A DNA stretch of 41,567 nt from Methanobacteriota archaeon (GCA_002689345.1 NZFU01000021.1:1-41567); one strand, 5' to 3'. Shown: positions 18,728-27,521, counted from the stretch's first letter. The notes: generated by a model from the sequence alone, not told the origin. Numbers and translations are program-made.

Positions 18728-19234
18728 TCAGAATTCACCGAATCCAAAAATAATCATTACGGCTGAATATATTATTGCAATGGTGGCAAAAATAATGTCG
18801 AATATCATTCCAGTCATCGAGCCTCCGTTTGATTGACCTGTAGATGTTTGCCAATCCGATTTACCCTTGTAATATGCGGCATCCATTAAGAAGGCAATCG
18901 CAAATGAAAAACAGCAGACTGAATTGCTAATGGCATATGCTGAGCCTTCGGCCCCATATCCAATACTACCCACTGTGCCGAAATAGACTAACAATCCAAA
19001 ACCTATAGCGAGGTAAGACCAATTTCTATAATTTACATCAGGACGATAATTTAGGTCTATGTAAATCACTTGTTGTTGTTGAGGGGCCATCATTGGTTGA
19101 CCCTGTAGCACTCTAGGATCAACTTGTTGTTGATGCACTACCGGTATTTGATTTTGAACTGGATTTGGATTTACATATTGCTGTGTTACAATATATTGTG
19201 GGTCTGGAGAATTAGTTCCATCTTCCGGTTGCAT
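18728..19234 (-). CDS. Membrane protein with Gln/Pro-rich N-terminal region, unknown
   Basis: Not recognised. From ATG 19234 the protein has about 168 residues: a disordered N-terminal ~60 residues rich in Gln, Pro, Asn and Val (QQQVDP, APQQQQV), then three predicted membrane helices (SYLAIGFGLLVYFGTVG, ISNSVCCFSFAIAFLMDAA, GMIFDIIFATIAIIYSAVMIIFGF). An upstream GTG at 19276 is in frame, but the TATA-like box at 19281-19290 places the transcription start near 19258, downstream of that GTG, so the ATG is preferred. It is the first of a cluster of small minus-strand genes with no clear function. Confidence 0.65.
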   Translation of the reverse strand: MQPEDGTNSPDPQYIVTQQYVNPNPVQNQIPVVHQQQVDPRVLQGQPMMAPQQQQVIYIDLNYRPDVNYRNWSYLAIGFGLLVYFGTVGSIGYGAEGSAYAISNSVCCFSFAIAFLMDAAYYKGKSDWQTSTGQSNGGSMTGMIFDIIFATIAIIYSAVMIIFGFGEF

Positions 19235-19280
19235 GATAAATTCTAGAGGTGAATGGTATTGAGGTTTGTCCTTCACAAGA

Positions 19281-19290
19281 ATATATAATC
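19281..19290 (-). promoter_or_regulatory. TATA box for the 18728-19234 gene
   Basis: On the minus strand it reads GATTATATAT, a good archaeal TATA box. Transcription would start about 27 bases on, near 19258, giving a leader of about 24 bases to the ATG at 19234. Confidence 0.45.
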
Positions 19291-19347
19291 AGGATTTGAC
19301 AATAACACTCAAGTGTAATCTTGCTGAAAAAGTGTTTATGATTACAT

Positions 19348-19620
19348 TTAGTCATCAGCTGGTGAATTACCATAGGCCGCAAGTGCTATTCCAATTATGA
19401 TAAAAATAATGGTTTCAGTCAAAGAGAAATAATAAGTTGATAGACTCAATTTTGTAATGTCTGGGAAACCAAATTTTGAGATATTAATAATTAGTTTGAC
19501 AATAAAAAATAATGCTAATACTGTGCCAGATACAGAAATATACCAAGATTTTATCGAATTAAACTCTTTCTCAATTTTCCTGCGTTTTTTCTTTCTCATC
19601 CTCTTAAGTTCAGATGACAT
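19348..19620 (-). CDS. Small two-helix membrane protein, unknown
   Basis: Not recognised. 90 residues with a strongly basic N-terminus (KRMRKKKRRKIEKE), which should keep that end in the cytoplasm, then two hydrophobic helices (VSGTVLALFFIVKLIINI and TETIIFIIIGIALAAYG). The base composition is more AT-rich than the larger genes around it. The ATG at 19620 is the only credible start. No ribosome-binding or promoter signal stands out. Confidence 0.5.
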   Translation of the reverse strand: MSSELKRMRKKKRRKIEKEFNSIKSWYISVSGTVLALFFIVKLIINISKFGFPDITKLSLSTYYFSLTETIIFIIIGIALAAYGNSPADD

Positions 19621-19672
19621 AAAATGCCTTATCCAAGCTTAGTAATTAAGGTGATTGCATTCCACCCTGAGT

Positions 19673-19897
19673 TTAGCGATTAGAAAATAGATGCGCAGGT
19701 GGAGGGGCAATAGGTGGAGGGGGAATTGGCGTGGTAATTGGAATACGCTGAGTATAGTTTGGAGCTGGCGCAGACTTAGTTGCCCAGATATTTTCTGGCT
19801 TACTCTTACGTCTTTTTATCGCTCTTGTAGTAAGTAATCCTGCCAGTACAACAATCAATCCGCTAAGTGCATATATCAGGATATTTGCCTCGACCAT
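19673..19897 (-). CDS. Single-helix membrane protein with Pro-rich tail
   Basis: Not recognised. 74 residues: a membrane helix near the N-terminus (ILIYALSGLIVVLAGLLTT), a basic stop-transfer stretch (RAIKRRKSK) that should face the cytoplasm, and a proline-rich C-terminal tail (PIPPPPIAPPPAH). Proline-rich tails of this type can bind partner proteins; none can be named here. It has the same orientation as its neighbours at 19348-19620 and 19975-20214. Confidence 0.5.
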   Translation of the reverse strand: MVEANILIYALSGLIVVLAGLLTTRAIKRRKSKPENIWATKSAPAPNYTQRIPITTPIPPPPIAPPPAHLFSNR

Positions 19898-19974
19898 ACA
19901 CTTATTTTCTCACAACAGTATATGAATAGTTGTTAGAAAGCACATATTTCTCCAATCAGGAGATTCAATGAAAT

Positions 19975-20214
19975 CTAAATTGCAGTAGGTGCTACGTGGC
20001 CATCTTTTTTGTCATCAGGTTTCCTGACTCTAGACCAAACGCCGCCCATCAATTCTTCATGATGATCTCCACAATAGTGGAAACGACGGTAAGCTTCACG
20101 GAATGAGTATGCCTTCTTTCCAGTGGCCACTAAGTATCCTTCTGGAGAGAGTCGAGAGATGATATCTCCTACTGCTCCACAACCTGGATAATCGCAGACA
20201 GCATCTTCTCCCAT
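19975..20214 (-). CDS. Small putative zinc-binding protein
   Basis: 79 residues of unknown function. CDYPGC near the N-terminus and HYCGDHHEE in the second half give a Cys-x4-Cys ... Cys-x2-His-His set that could bind one zinc ion in a treble-clef or zinc-ribbon-like fold. The C-terminus is charged (RKPDDKKDG). It lies 43 bases upstream of the stop of the biotin carrier gene on the same strand, so it may be the last gene of the carboxylase operon. Confidence 0.55.
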   Translation of the reverse strand: MGEDAVCDYPGCGAVGDIISRLSPEGYLVATGKKAYSFREAYRRFHYCGDHHEELMGGVWSRVRKPDDKKDGHVAPTAI

Positions 20215-20257
20215 AACTTCACCTAAATGCTCGTCCCGTTTTAATGATTGTAATTTA

Positions 20258-20665
20258 TCATGACTCTTCTTCGGTTTCAGCAGGAGTAATTACCAGCAAA
20301 GGAACGTTGGCTTCAATCGATTGTCCCTCTTCACAGTGAATCTCTGTAACCGTGCCACTAACAGGTGCTTGAATTTCGTTCTGCATCTTCATCGCTTCTA
20401 AAATCATGACAACATGTCCTTCTTCGACTTCATCGCCAATCGAAACTTCAACAGTGACAACTTTACCTGGAATATTTGCACTTACCTTTCCAGATTTCTT
20501 GGATTTACCACCTGAGGATCGCTTTTTCTTAGGCGCAGGTCCAGCATCTGGAACATTAATCTCGAAGGTTTCTCCACCTACGGTTGCTTTCCAGATCTCT
20601 CCATCTTGCTCGAGTTCAACTTCAAACTCTTCACCGTTGACTATGACTTTACGAGTTTCACCCAT
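20258..20665 (-). CDS. Biotin carboxyl carrier protein of acyl-CoA carboxylase
   Basis: 135 residues. The C-terminal ~75 form a biotinyl/lipoyl domain with the biotin site EAMKM, where Lys93 carries the cofactor. The middle is a basic, flexible Lys/Gly/Ser linker (KKKRSSGGKSKKSGK) that lets the biotin swing between active sites. The N-terminal ~40 residues form a small beta-rich segment. It carries CO2 from the biotin carboxylase (not in this window) to the carboxyltransferase encoded two genes upstream. The start ATG has a strong GGAGGTGA ribosome-binding sequence. The matching biotin ligase is probably the fusion at 39983-41344. Confidence 0.92.
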   Translation of the reverse strand: MGETRKVIVNGEEFEVELEQDGEIWKATVGGETFEINVPDAGPAPKKKRSSGGKSKKSGKVSANIPGKVVTVEVSIGDEVEEGHVVMILEAMKMQNEIQAPVSGTVTEIHCEEGQSIEANVPLLVITPAETEEES

Positions 20666-20669
20666 TTTT

Positions 20670-20855
20670 TCACCTCCAAGGGGAGCGAGCGCTCCTACTA
20701 TGCATCAAAGAAGACATCCCCATATTCATTCTACGATGATCTTGTGCCCAAGCCTCACCCAATTGACGCCCAGCCTGTGCGGGGTCATCCCTGTTTGATG
20801 TCGCTGCTAATACAGCTGCTATTGCAGCCATTCTAAGAGTTTCAATGTCCGCCAT
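20670..20855 (-). CDS. Small acyl-CoA carboxylase subunit, epsilon-like
   Basis: 61 residues from ATG 20855, which has a GAGTGA ribosome-binding sequence; a GTG at 20862-20864 is the alternative start. It lies between the carboxyltransferase and biotin carrier genes with almost no spacing. It has a short helix ETLRMAAIAAVLAATSN, an EAWAQ segment and a C-terminal SPWR. That layout (AAL-x-AVLAA helix, a Trp, basic region, terminal W-R) resembles the actinobacterial acyl-CoA carboxylase epsilon subunit, which helps assemble the alpha and beta subunits. An alternative is the small gamma subunit of decarboxylases, but there is no long membrane helix. The assignment rests on pattern and position. 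Confidence 0.55.
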   Translation of the reverse strand: MADIETLRMAAIAAVLAATSNRDDPAQAGRQLGEAWAQDHRRMNMGMSSLMHSRSARSPWR

Positions 20856-20864
20856 AAAAATCAC

Positions 20865-22418
20865 TCACAATGGTATGTTTCCGTGCTTTCTTGCCGGTCG
20901 TAATTCCTCTTTGTCAATTAACATTCCAAGAGCCTTACATAATCGTTCACGAGTCTGGTTTGGCTCGATCACGTCATCTAGGTACCCCAAAGCAGCAGCC
21001 TTGTATGGGTTAGCAAATTTCTCTTCGAAATCATCGATTAATCTTCCTCGCTCACCTTCAGGGTCTCTAGCATTCTGCAATCTCCTACGATGAATAATTT
21101 GTACTGCACCTTCAGCACCCATAACTGCCAATTCTGCACTAGGCCATGCGACATTGTAATCTCCTCGAATGTGTTTTGAGGACATTACATCATAGGCTCC
21201 TCCATACGCTTTTCTCAAGATTACAGTCAACTTTGGAACGGTTGCTTCAGCATAAGCGTAGAGCAATTTAGCACCATGTCGAATTATTCCACCCCATTCT
21301 TGATTAGTTCCTGGCAAGAACCCAGGTACATCTTCTAAGGTGATAATTGGAATATTGAAGGCGTCACAGAATCGTACAAATCTGGCGGCTTTATCACTAG
21401 CATCGATATCTAAGCATCCTGCTAGCATCTTTGGTTGGTTGGCAACAATCCCAACGGTTGAACCGTTTAGGTGTCCAAATCCAACAACAATGTTACCTGC
21501 CCAGTTCTCTTGAACCTCCAAGAATCCACCATCGTCAAGGATTTCTGTAATTACATCCTTGACATCATATGGCTTGGTGGCATCTTCTGGTACAATGGAA
21601 TCTAATTTCTCACAAATCCTATTGGCAGGGTCACTGGTTTTCTTAATCGGAGGTTTTTCCATATTGTTTGAAGGTAATAAGTCAACCAAGTCTCTTGCAA
21701 GATCAATTGCGCTTTGGTCATCTTCTGCGGTAAAGTGAGATACTCCTGACTTGCTACCATGCGTACCTGCGCCTCCTAAATCTTCGAATGACACTTCTTC
21801 ATTGGTAACCGTCTTGATAACTTCAGGTCCTGTGATGAACATATGTGCGGTCTTATCGACCATTATTACGAAATCAGTGATTGCAGGAGAATAAACTGCT
21901 CCACCAGCACATGGACCCATAATTACACTGATTTGAGGAACTACTCCACTCGCTCTGACATTTCTAAAGAAAATCTCAGCATAAGAACCTAAACTGGCAA
22001 CTCCTTCTTGGATTCTAGCGCCGCCGCTATCGTTGAGGCCAATAACGGGTCTTCCTGTTTTGAGGGCCATATCCAATACTTTGCAAATTTTTAGGCCATG
22101 CATTTCTCCAAGGCTACCCCCATAGACGGTGAAATCTTGAGCGAATGCAAAAATCTCTCTCCCATTTACAGTTCCATGCCCAGTAACAACGCCATCTCCC
22201 GGGATTACGTTCTTGTCCATGTCGAAATCTCTACAACGATGTTCTACCAAAGCATCAATTTCTTGAAACGATCCTTCATCAAGTAACATTTCAAGGCGTT
22301 CACGTGCAGTCATTTTGCCCTTATTATGCTGGGCATCAACCCTTGCTTGGCCGCCACCTGCTTCGACACGAGCTTTCCGTGCGCGCAGGTCCCGTAGTCT
22401 CTCGTCGGTACCCATCAT
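20865..22418 (-). CDS. pccB: Propionyl/acyl-CoA carboxylase carboxyltransferase (beta) subunit
   Basis: 517 residues from ATG 22418; a TTG at 22430 is upstream in frame. It is the usual length of PccB, with both crotonase-fold halves. The N-terminal half has [35 protein letters not shown] and [12 protein letters not shown], the last forming an oxyanion region; the C-terminal half has [13 protein letters not shown] and [11 protein letters not shown]. It moves carboxyl from biotin to propionyl-CoA, making methylmalonyl-CoA, though acetyl-CoA use cannot be excluded. It leads an operon with the epsilon-like and biotin carrier genes and diverges from the mutase B12 subunit, which acts on its product. 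Confidence 0.94.
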   Translation of the reverse strand: MMGTDERLRDLRARKARVEAGGGQARVDAQHNKGKMTARERLEMLLDEGSFQEIDALVEHRCRDFDMDKNVIPGDGVVTGHGTVNGREIFAFAQDFTVYGGSLGEMHGLKICKVLDMALKTGRPVIGLNDSGGARIQEGVASLGSYAEIFFRNVRASGVVPQISVIMGPCAGGAVYSPAITDFVIMVDKTAHMFITGPEVIKTVTNEEVSFEDLGGAGTHGSKSGVSHFTAEDDQSAIDLARDLVDLLPSNNMEKPPIKKTSDPANRICEKLDSIVPEDATKPYDVKDVITEILDDGGFLEVQENWAGNIVVGFGHLNGSTVGIVANQPKMLAGCLDIDASDKAARFVRFCDAFNIPIITLEDVPGFLPGTNQEWGGIIRHGAKLLYAYAEATVPKLTVILRKAYGGAYDVMSSKHIRGDYNVAWPSAELAVMGAEGAVQIIHRRRLQNARDPEGERGRLIDDFEEKFANPYKAAALGYLDDVIEPNQTRERLCKALGMLIDKEELRPARKHGNIPL

Positions 22419-22518
22419 GCCTTTCGCCAAACCGAGACAGTGTTAGCCCCTCCTTATTGCTTGTGTGAGCATTTCTACACCGCAACCGCTTCATAGACGC
22501 CCCTACACACAGCCGTTT

Positions 22519-22956
22519 ATGGGAGCGCGTCAACGCATTGTAATAGCCAAACCGGGCCTTGATGGTCATGACCGTGGCGCAAAGGTGGTTGCCCGAGCAC
22601 TGCGCGACGGTGGCCACGAAGTAATCTATACTGGATTGAGGCGAACACCCGACCAAATAGTGCGTACAGTAATGGATGAAGATGCACGTTTTGTCGGTCT
22701 CTCTTCATTATCGGGGGCACACAGTCATTTATTTCCCAAAATTTGCAATCTTCTTAGAGAATCTGGATTGAATGATGTAATTGTTTTCGGTGGGGGAATA
22801 ATTCCTGAATCTGACCGAGCAGTCCTATTCGATGCAGGAGTTAGAGCAATATTTGGGCCTGGTACTCCATCTGCTGAAATTCTTGAATTTGTTGATTTTG
22901 CATCAACTAAAGACTGCGGAGTCGGTTCTAAGGATGATTGGCATTGGGGTGATTGA
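22519..22956 (+). CDS. mcmA2: Methylmalonyl-CoA mutase, small (B12-binding) subunit
   Basis: 145 residues from ATG 22519, matching the separate C-terminal subunit used by archaea. The adenosylcobalamin-binding signature is present: DGHDRG with the axial His, SSLSGAH, and GGGIIP. With the large subunit (outside this window) it rearranges (R)-methylmalonyl-CoA to succinyl-CoA. It abuts the MeaB gene with no gap and diverges from pccB, so the module covers propionate, odd-chain fatty acid and branched amino acid breakdown. Confidence 0.94.
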   Translation: MGARQRIVIAKPGLDGHDRGAKVVARALRDGGHEVIYTGLRRTPDQIVRTVMDEDARFVGLSSLSGAHSHLFPKICNLLRESGLNDVIVFGGGIIPESDRAVLFDAGVRAIFGPGTPSAEILEFVDFASTKDCGVGSKDDWHWGD

Positions 22957-23778
22957 TTGGACCGCAGAATACTCGCCAAGCAGTTATCTGCAATAGAAAA
23001 TGGTGAGATGAAGGTACCTGATTCCTCAGGTAATATCATCGCGATTACCGGACCTCCCGGGATTGGAAAATCATGTCTTGTCGATGGATTATTGCAACGA
23101 TTAACTCCAGCTCTTAAGGTGGCAGTCTTGGCCGTAGACCCTACCTCTCCACTGAGTGGAGGGGCATTGCTGGGAGATAGAATTAGACTAAGTGTTCTCG
23201 ATGACAAGACAAAGTCCGATTCGATATATGTCCGTAGTGTGGCAACCAGATCATCAAGCGGCTCAATGCCTTCTATAGTTCAAGGCCTTGCAAGTCATTT
23301 ATTGGCAAACGCTTTCGATATGGTGTTAATTGAAACAGTTGGTGCTGGGCAATCTGAAATGCGTTGTGCAGCAGTTGCTAATCGGATCATTGTAGTCGAA
23401 GGTCCAGCAAGAGGCGATTCAGTACAAGCCGAAAAAGCAGGATTATTGGAATTGGCAGATCTAATCGTAGTCAATAAAGCCGACCTTGAAGGTGCAGATA
23501 GGGTGATTAATGATCTGACTATTTCATTGACAATTAATGAAGACGCTCCACCAATTGTCAAAACAAGTGCGATAACCGGCGAGGGTTTGGACGAATTAGC
23601 AGAGAAGGTAACTAATCTTGAAGAGAGAACCTCTTCTCGAAGAGCGAGATGCCGTCAAAAACTTTTGATGGCGCATGAGAATATTCTAATCGAAAACCCA
23701 CTCTTCGAAGGCATTCTTGACCGCATGTCTCAAGAAGGGTTGGAACTCGTGGACGCATTGAGGGAACTCAGTGAGTGA
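22957..23778 (+). CDS. meaB: MeaB/ArgK-family G3E GTPase, mutase chaperone
   Basis: 273 residues starting at a TTG directly after the mutase stop codon. It has the P-loop GPPGIGKS, the VDPTSPLSGGALLGDRIR region typical of the family, VETVGAGQSE (switch region, here with IETVG), and VVNKAD (guanine specificity). MeaB gates loading of adenosylcobalamin and protects and reactivates methylmalonyl-CoA mutase. At 273 residues it is shorter than many homologues of over 300, with less sequence after the GTPase fold where the dimerisation arm normally lies. An internal ATG would remove the first 18 residues. Confidence 0.93.
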   Translation: MDRRILAKQLSAIENGEMKVPDSSGNIIAITGPPGIGKSCLVDGLLQRLTPALKVAVLAVDPTSPLSGGALLGDRIRLSVLDDKTKSDSIYVRSVATRSSSGSMPSIVQGLASHLLANAFDMVLIETVGAGQSEMRCAAVANRIIVVEGPARGDSVQAEKAGLLELADLIVVNKADLEGADRVINDLTISLTINEDAPPIVKTSAITGEGLDELAEKVTNLEERTSSRRARCRQKLLMAHENILIENPLFEGILDRMSQEGLELVDALRELSE

Positions 23779-24388
23779 ACAAGTAGAATTAACCGACCCT
23801 GTAGACCATTCAGTTGGTGGGATGTATGGCCATTTGTTTAGGAGAGGCTTCCATATTGGTATGTCCATCATACCTTTGATCTATTATGAATATGGAGAAA
23901 AATTGTCTACTATGGTCTCGATTACTGAATTGCAATTAGTTTCTGCTTTGACCATTACAATAGTACTGGCGGAAGGAATTCGTTTGAAGTTAGGAGTAAC
24001 TATTTTCGGCCAACGCGACTATGAGTCTAAACAAGTAAGTGCACTTGCTTGGGGTGGTTTCGCAGTGGGCCTGACATTCCTAACATTATCGGAATATCCC
24101 GAATTAGTTTGGCCACTAATACTTTCACTATCCCTCGGCGACCCATTTTTAGGTGAAATTAGAAGGAAAGGGTTAGATGCAAAATCAGTATTCATATACG
24201 GTTCGATATTTGTTGGATTAATTTGGGTCGCCACTTGGCATTTCTTCGATACTCCAATTTGGATGGCTATTTTGATGGCGCCAATATGTGTTGCAGCAGA
24301 GTGGCCAAGATTGAGATGGATAGATGATAATGCAACTATGTTGCTGATTCCACTATCTGTCATAATTATGCTAGTACCTTGGTTGTAA
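23771..24388 (+). CDS. Membrane protein of the dolichol/phytol kinase family
   Basis: 205 residues from GTG 23771, overlapping meaB by 8 bases. Five to seven predicted membrane helices. The pattern fits the CTP-dependent polyprenol/dolichol kinase, phytol kinase and DGK1 family: an N-terminal LFRRGFHIGMS, a central SLGDPFLGEIRRKG, and a C-terminal AAEWPRLRWIDDNATMLLIPL in which D-D/N-N is the conserved polar cluster. Such enzymes phosphorylate isoprenoid alcohols or diacylglycerol at the membrane. In an archaeon the likely substrate is an isoprenoid alcohol for lipid or glycan-carrier synthesis. The substrate is inferred. Its operon link with mutase genes looks positional rather than functional. 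Confidence 0.7.
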   Translation: MSEQVELTDPVDHSVGGMYGHLFRRGFHIGMSIIPLIYYEYGEKLSTMVSITELQLVSALTITIVLAEGIRLKLGVTIFGQRDYESKQVSALAWGGFAVGLTFLTLSEYPELVWPLILSLSLGDPFLGEIRRKGLDAKSVFIYGSIFVGLIWVATWHFFDTPIWMAILMAPICVAAEWPRLRWIDDNATMLLIPLSVIIMLVPWL

Positions 24389-24440
24389 GACCATTATGTT
24401 GAAATGGCTCCTAGTCCCGCCATTGGATAGGTGAGACGCC

Positions 24441-24551
24441 ATGAGTGACGATGTGCCATCCAAGGACCCAGCTCAAAGTACCTATCTAATTACATTCTTG
24501 TTATCCTTCGTAATTCTAATGGTTACGATGTTTGTTTACCCTCTTTGGTGA
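24441..24551 (+). CDS. 36-residue single-helix membrane microprotein
   Basis: ATG 24441 to TGA 24549-24551, in a gap that otherwise holds nothing. The protein has a polar acidic N-terminus (MSDDVPSKDPAQS) then one hydrophobic helix (TYLITFLLSFVILMVTMFVY) ending PLW. A GGTGAG ribosome-binding sequence lies about 5 bases before the ATG. The order of polar head, clean helix and correct spacing argues for a real gene. Function unknown; it may be an accessory subunit of a nearby membrane protein. Confidence 0.55.
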   Translation: MSDDVPSKDPAQSTYLITFLLSFVILMVTMFVYPLW

Positions 24552-24597
24552 AAAAAACAAAGCAAGGTCTCTTGAATGACCTCCTTAACCCCGTGCT

Positions 24598-26310
24598 ATG
24601 TGTGGTATAGGTGGTATGCTTGGTCAACCTGACCAAACTGTCCTTTCACGCATGATTAAACTGATGCATCACAGAGGTCCAGATGGAAATGGGGTTTTCA
24701 ATGATGATAATTGTGGATTAGCTCATACACGTTTGGCTATTTTGGATATCGTGGGCTCACCTCAACCCCTTCATGGCCCAGGGAAAGTAGCGGTTGTCAA
24801 TGGTGAGTTATACAATCATCTTGATTTGAAAGACAATATGTACAATTATACCACTCAAGGGGACAGCGAAGTAGTTTTATCATTGCATGACGGTAAAGGT
24901 TCTGCATCTGATCACGCAAAGTGGATCTCAAAATTAGATGGCATGTTTGCATTTGCTATTTGGTCGAATGGACAACTAATTCTTGCCCGTGACGCTATGG
25001 GAATCAAACCATTGATGAGAACAATTGTTGGCAATTCATTGCTGTTTGCTTCAGAGGCAAAAGCGCTTAGAGCTCATGAAGAATATATTCCAGTTATTGA
25101 TAATTTGGCTATGAAGGCCAGAATCGCTTGGGAATATCCTTTGGATGGAACAACGTTATTCCAGGATGTTCATCAAGTACGCCCTGGTACAGTTGAAGTT
25201 TGGGAATTAGTAGATGGCAAACCAATGATGACTAGCGTTTCTAGATTTGAAATTCAAAATGTAGAGCCTGCACTAAATTGGAATGACCCAAAGGGTTTGC
25301 TGGAGAGTTTTACACTCAGCGTTAGTGATAGATTGATGGCAGATGTACCTGTGGGAATTGTACTTTCAGGTGGACTTGATTCAAGTTTGGTTTGTGCTGT
25401 TGCTAGAGAGGCGGCCCAGATTGCAGAACAACCAGTACCTGCTTGTTGGACTGTCGCAGAAAGTGAAGATAATCCTGATTGGTTGGCCGCTGAAAATGTT
25501 GCTTCAAGCCTCGATTTGAAGCATCATCAACATATTCTAGAGGCAGATACTTTCCATTCTAAATTACCTGATTTGGCCTGGCATGGTGAAGATTTAGATG
25601 TAACAGTTCTATTCTTCCAACCATTGTTTGAGAAAATGTCACAATCGGTTACAGTAGGTCTTTGTGGCCAAGGTGCAGACGAATTACATGCAGGTTATCC
25701 TAGGTACAGAGATTTGCCTAAACATAGTCAAATAATTAGTGAAAGGTTGAGTGAATTAGATTGTGATTTGAATAACCTTCAGGGTGAAAGTTGGTGGTCT
25801 AATAGCCATTCACCTGATTTACACACAAAATCACTCACTGATTTTTTGCAATTCGAATTAGACCATGGTCAATTATCTAATTTCCAACTCAGATTAGTCG
25901 ATAGGCATTCAATGGCACATGGGCTGGAAGTAAGAGTTCCATTTTTGGGAAGTAGGCATCGTAAAGCTTCCAATAAGTTGCCTATGGATTGGCGACTACC
26001 AGATTCAGGTGAAGAAAAAGCCGCTTTGCGTGCAGCGGCTCAACTTACCTCTTTGCCAAAGGAGATAGTTAGTCGGCCAAAATTACCTGCTGGGAGGGCG
26101 ACATCTCCTAAAATGATAGATTCATTATTGGAAGAATTAAGTCCATATGTAGAAAAAATTGCAAATCGTCATCTCGGATTGGAACGCGCATTGATTAAGC
26201 AACCAGAAATCGCCATCGGTATGGGACTGTTTGAAGCAATGCACATTTTGGATGCAGGAAGAAGTAAGCGTGCTGGAACAGTAGTTGATATGTTGGAGGA
26301 ATTAGATTGA
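24598..26310 (+). CDS. asnB: Asparagine synthase (glutamine-hydrolysing) family
   Basis: 570 residues. It begins MCGIGG, so Cys2 is the glutaminase nucleophile once Met is removed, followed by HHRGPDG, VVNGELYN and GDSEVV of the class II amidotransferase half. The synthetase half has the PPi-loop SGGLDSS (near residue 257) and GQGADELHAGY. Normal chemistry is ATP-dependent conversion of aspartate to asparagine with glutamine nitrogen. Family members also amidate other carboxylates in small-molecule pathways. The next gene starts inside this stop codon (TTGA overlap) and encodes a GshA-type ligase, so a role in a pathway other than asparagine supply is possible. Confidence 0.9.
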   Translation: MCGIGGMLGQPDQTVLSRMIKLMHHRGPDGNGVFNDDNCGLAHTRLAILDIVGSPQPLHGPGKVAVVNGELYNHLDLKDNMYNYTTQGDSEVVLSLHDGKGSASDHAKWISKLDGMFAFAIWSNGQLILARDAMGIKPLMRTIVGNSLLFASEAKALRAHEEYIPVIDNLAMKARIAWEYPLDGTTLFQDVHQVRPGTVEVWELVDGKPMMTSVSRFEIQNVEPALNWNDPKGLLESFTLSVSDRLMADVPVGIVLSGGLDSSLVCAVAREAAQIAEQPVPACWTVAESEDNPDWLAAENVASSLDLKHHQHILEADTFHSKLPDLAWHGEDLDVTVLFFQPLFEKMSQSVTVGLCGQGADELHAGYPRYRDLPKHSQIISERLSELDCDLNNLQGESWWSNSHSPDLHTKSLTDFLQFELDHGQLSNFQLRLVDRHSMAHGLEVRVPFLGSRHRKASNKLPMDWRLPDSGEEKAALRAAAQLTSLPKEIVSRPKLPAGRATSPKMIDSLLEELSPYVEKIANRHLGLERALIKQPEIAIGMGLFEAMHILDAGRSKRAGTVVDMLEELD

Positions 26311-27521
26311 GTTCCTTCTTACACGACTTAAGTGACCGTCTCGAAAGTAAGAGAGGCGAAATTTCTGAATGGATGAGTAAAAGGCGTGCCGAAGTTCCAA
26401 TTCCAATCTATGGTAGTGTGGATATTAGAGATAGCGGGTGGAAAATAGCAGTAGTAGATGCTAATCATTTCCCAGCAGGATTCAATAATGTCTCAAAAAG
26501 TGATGAATCAACTCTGTCTTCATTATTGAAAGATCATATTTTACGTCAAAATCCTGATTGCAAGTGGGTTCATTTGTATCCTGAATCACATACTAGGAAT
26601 CCTGGTTACGTTGAAAATGTTGCAACAATAAAACGATTAATCATCGCAGCAGGTTTCACCTGTACAGTTGGCTCACCTGAATTAGATGGTCATGGCTCCC
26701 TCGATGGAATTTCAGGACCCCTAGTTTTAGATGGTGTAGTTTTAGAAGGAGAATCGTTGTTGATTAATGGTGATAGTCCTGATTTAATTATGCTAAATAA
26801 TGATTTGACAGAGGGGTCAATTCCTGGATTAAACACTAGTAATGTATCTCCTCCTCCTCACATGGGTTGGCATAGGCGTAGAAAATCTGAACATTATGCC
26901 TGTCTACAAGAATATGTTGACCAGATAGCACAGATGCTTGATATTGATTCATGGCATCTCTTAACAGATTGGTTTGTCAGTGAAGATAAATGTCTAGAAA
27001 AAGAAACATGTCGTCAAATTTTAGCATCAGAAGTAGATGAGTTCTTGGCTAAAATTTCAGTCAGATATCAATCGTTAGGCATTGATAGAGAGCCAGTGGC
27101 ATTTATCAAAAACGATAGAGGAACATACGGTTTAGGAATAATGGCTGTTAGGAGTGGGGAAGAACTGCTAAATTTATCAAATCGTAAATTTAAGAGATTA
27201 ATGTATTCGAAAGGTGGCGTTGATGTTGAGAATTTCTTGATCCAAGAAGGAATCCCTACCGGTATCAAAACATCAGATGATTCACCAGTTGAGCCTGTTG
27301 TGTATCTAGTAGATGGTGAGGCAGCATCCTGGTTTTATCGAATAAATTCCAAGAAAGGTGAAATGGAAAATTTGAATTCACCTTCCGCTCAATTCCTTCC
27401 CTACAGTGAAGTTGGGAGTAAGTATGGCGAGCATGCTCATGGGTGGCATGCTTTAGTAGCCGAATTATCTATGCTCGCTATGGGTAAAGAGTCGATGAAA
27501 CAAATGGAGGCTAATAATTGA
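26307..27521 (+). CDS. gshA: GshA-type glutamate-cysteine ligase family (Nitrosomonas/Acidithiobacillus type)
   Basis: 404 residues, starting at a TTG that overlaps the asnB stop by four bases. The pattern follows the proteobacterial family typified by Nitrosomonas and Acidithiobacillus GshA: SVDIRDSGWKIAVVDANHF then FPAGFNN (55-61), YPESHTRNPGYVENVA, LLNNDL-type block, HMGWHRRRKSEH, RGTYGLGIM, EPVVYLVDG and NLNSPSAQFLP. These enzymes join glutamate and cysteine in an ATP-dependent, ATP-grasp-like reaction. One change: the family's KADAGTYG reads KNDRGTYG here. Substrates could differ from Glu and Cys. The product could be gamma-glutamylcysteine, a thiol already known in haloarchaea. Confidence 0.8.
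   Translation: MSSFLHDLSDRLESKRGEISEWMSKRRAEVPIPIYGSVDIRDSGWKIAVVDANHFPAGFNNVSKSDESTLSSLLKDHILRQNPDCKWVHLYPESHTRNPGYVENVATIKRLIIAAGFTCTVGSPELDGHGSLDGISGPLVLDGVVLEGESLLINGDSPDLIMLNNDLTEGSIPGLNTSNVSPPPHMGWHRRRKSEHYACLQEYVDQIAQMLDIDSWHLLTDWFVSEDKCLEKETCRQILASEVDEFLAKISVRYQSLGIDREPVAFIKNDRGTYGLGIMAVRSGEELLNLSNRKFKRLMYSKGGVDVENFLIQEGIPTGIKTSDDSPVEPVVYLVDGEAASWFYRINSKKGEMENLNSPSAQFLPYSEVGSKYGEHAHGWHALVAELSMLAMGKESMKQMEANN

Noticed and set aside
20406-20798. 130-codon plus-strand frame across the biotin carrier gene.
   Set aside because: It runs over the biotin carrier gene and the small subunit gene in the opposite sense, and its product is Ser/Pro/Thr-rich without a recognisable fold.
22465-22518. 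Upstream extension of the B12-binding subunit from GTG 22465.
   Set aside because: The added residues are not typical of the family and the ATG at 22519 gives the expected N-terminus just before the first strand.
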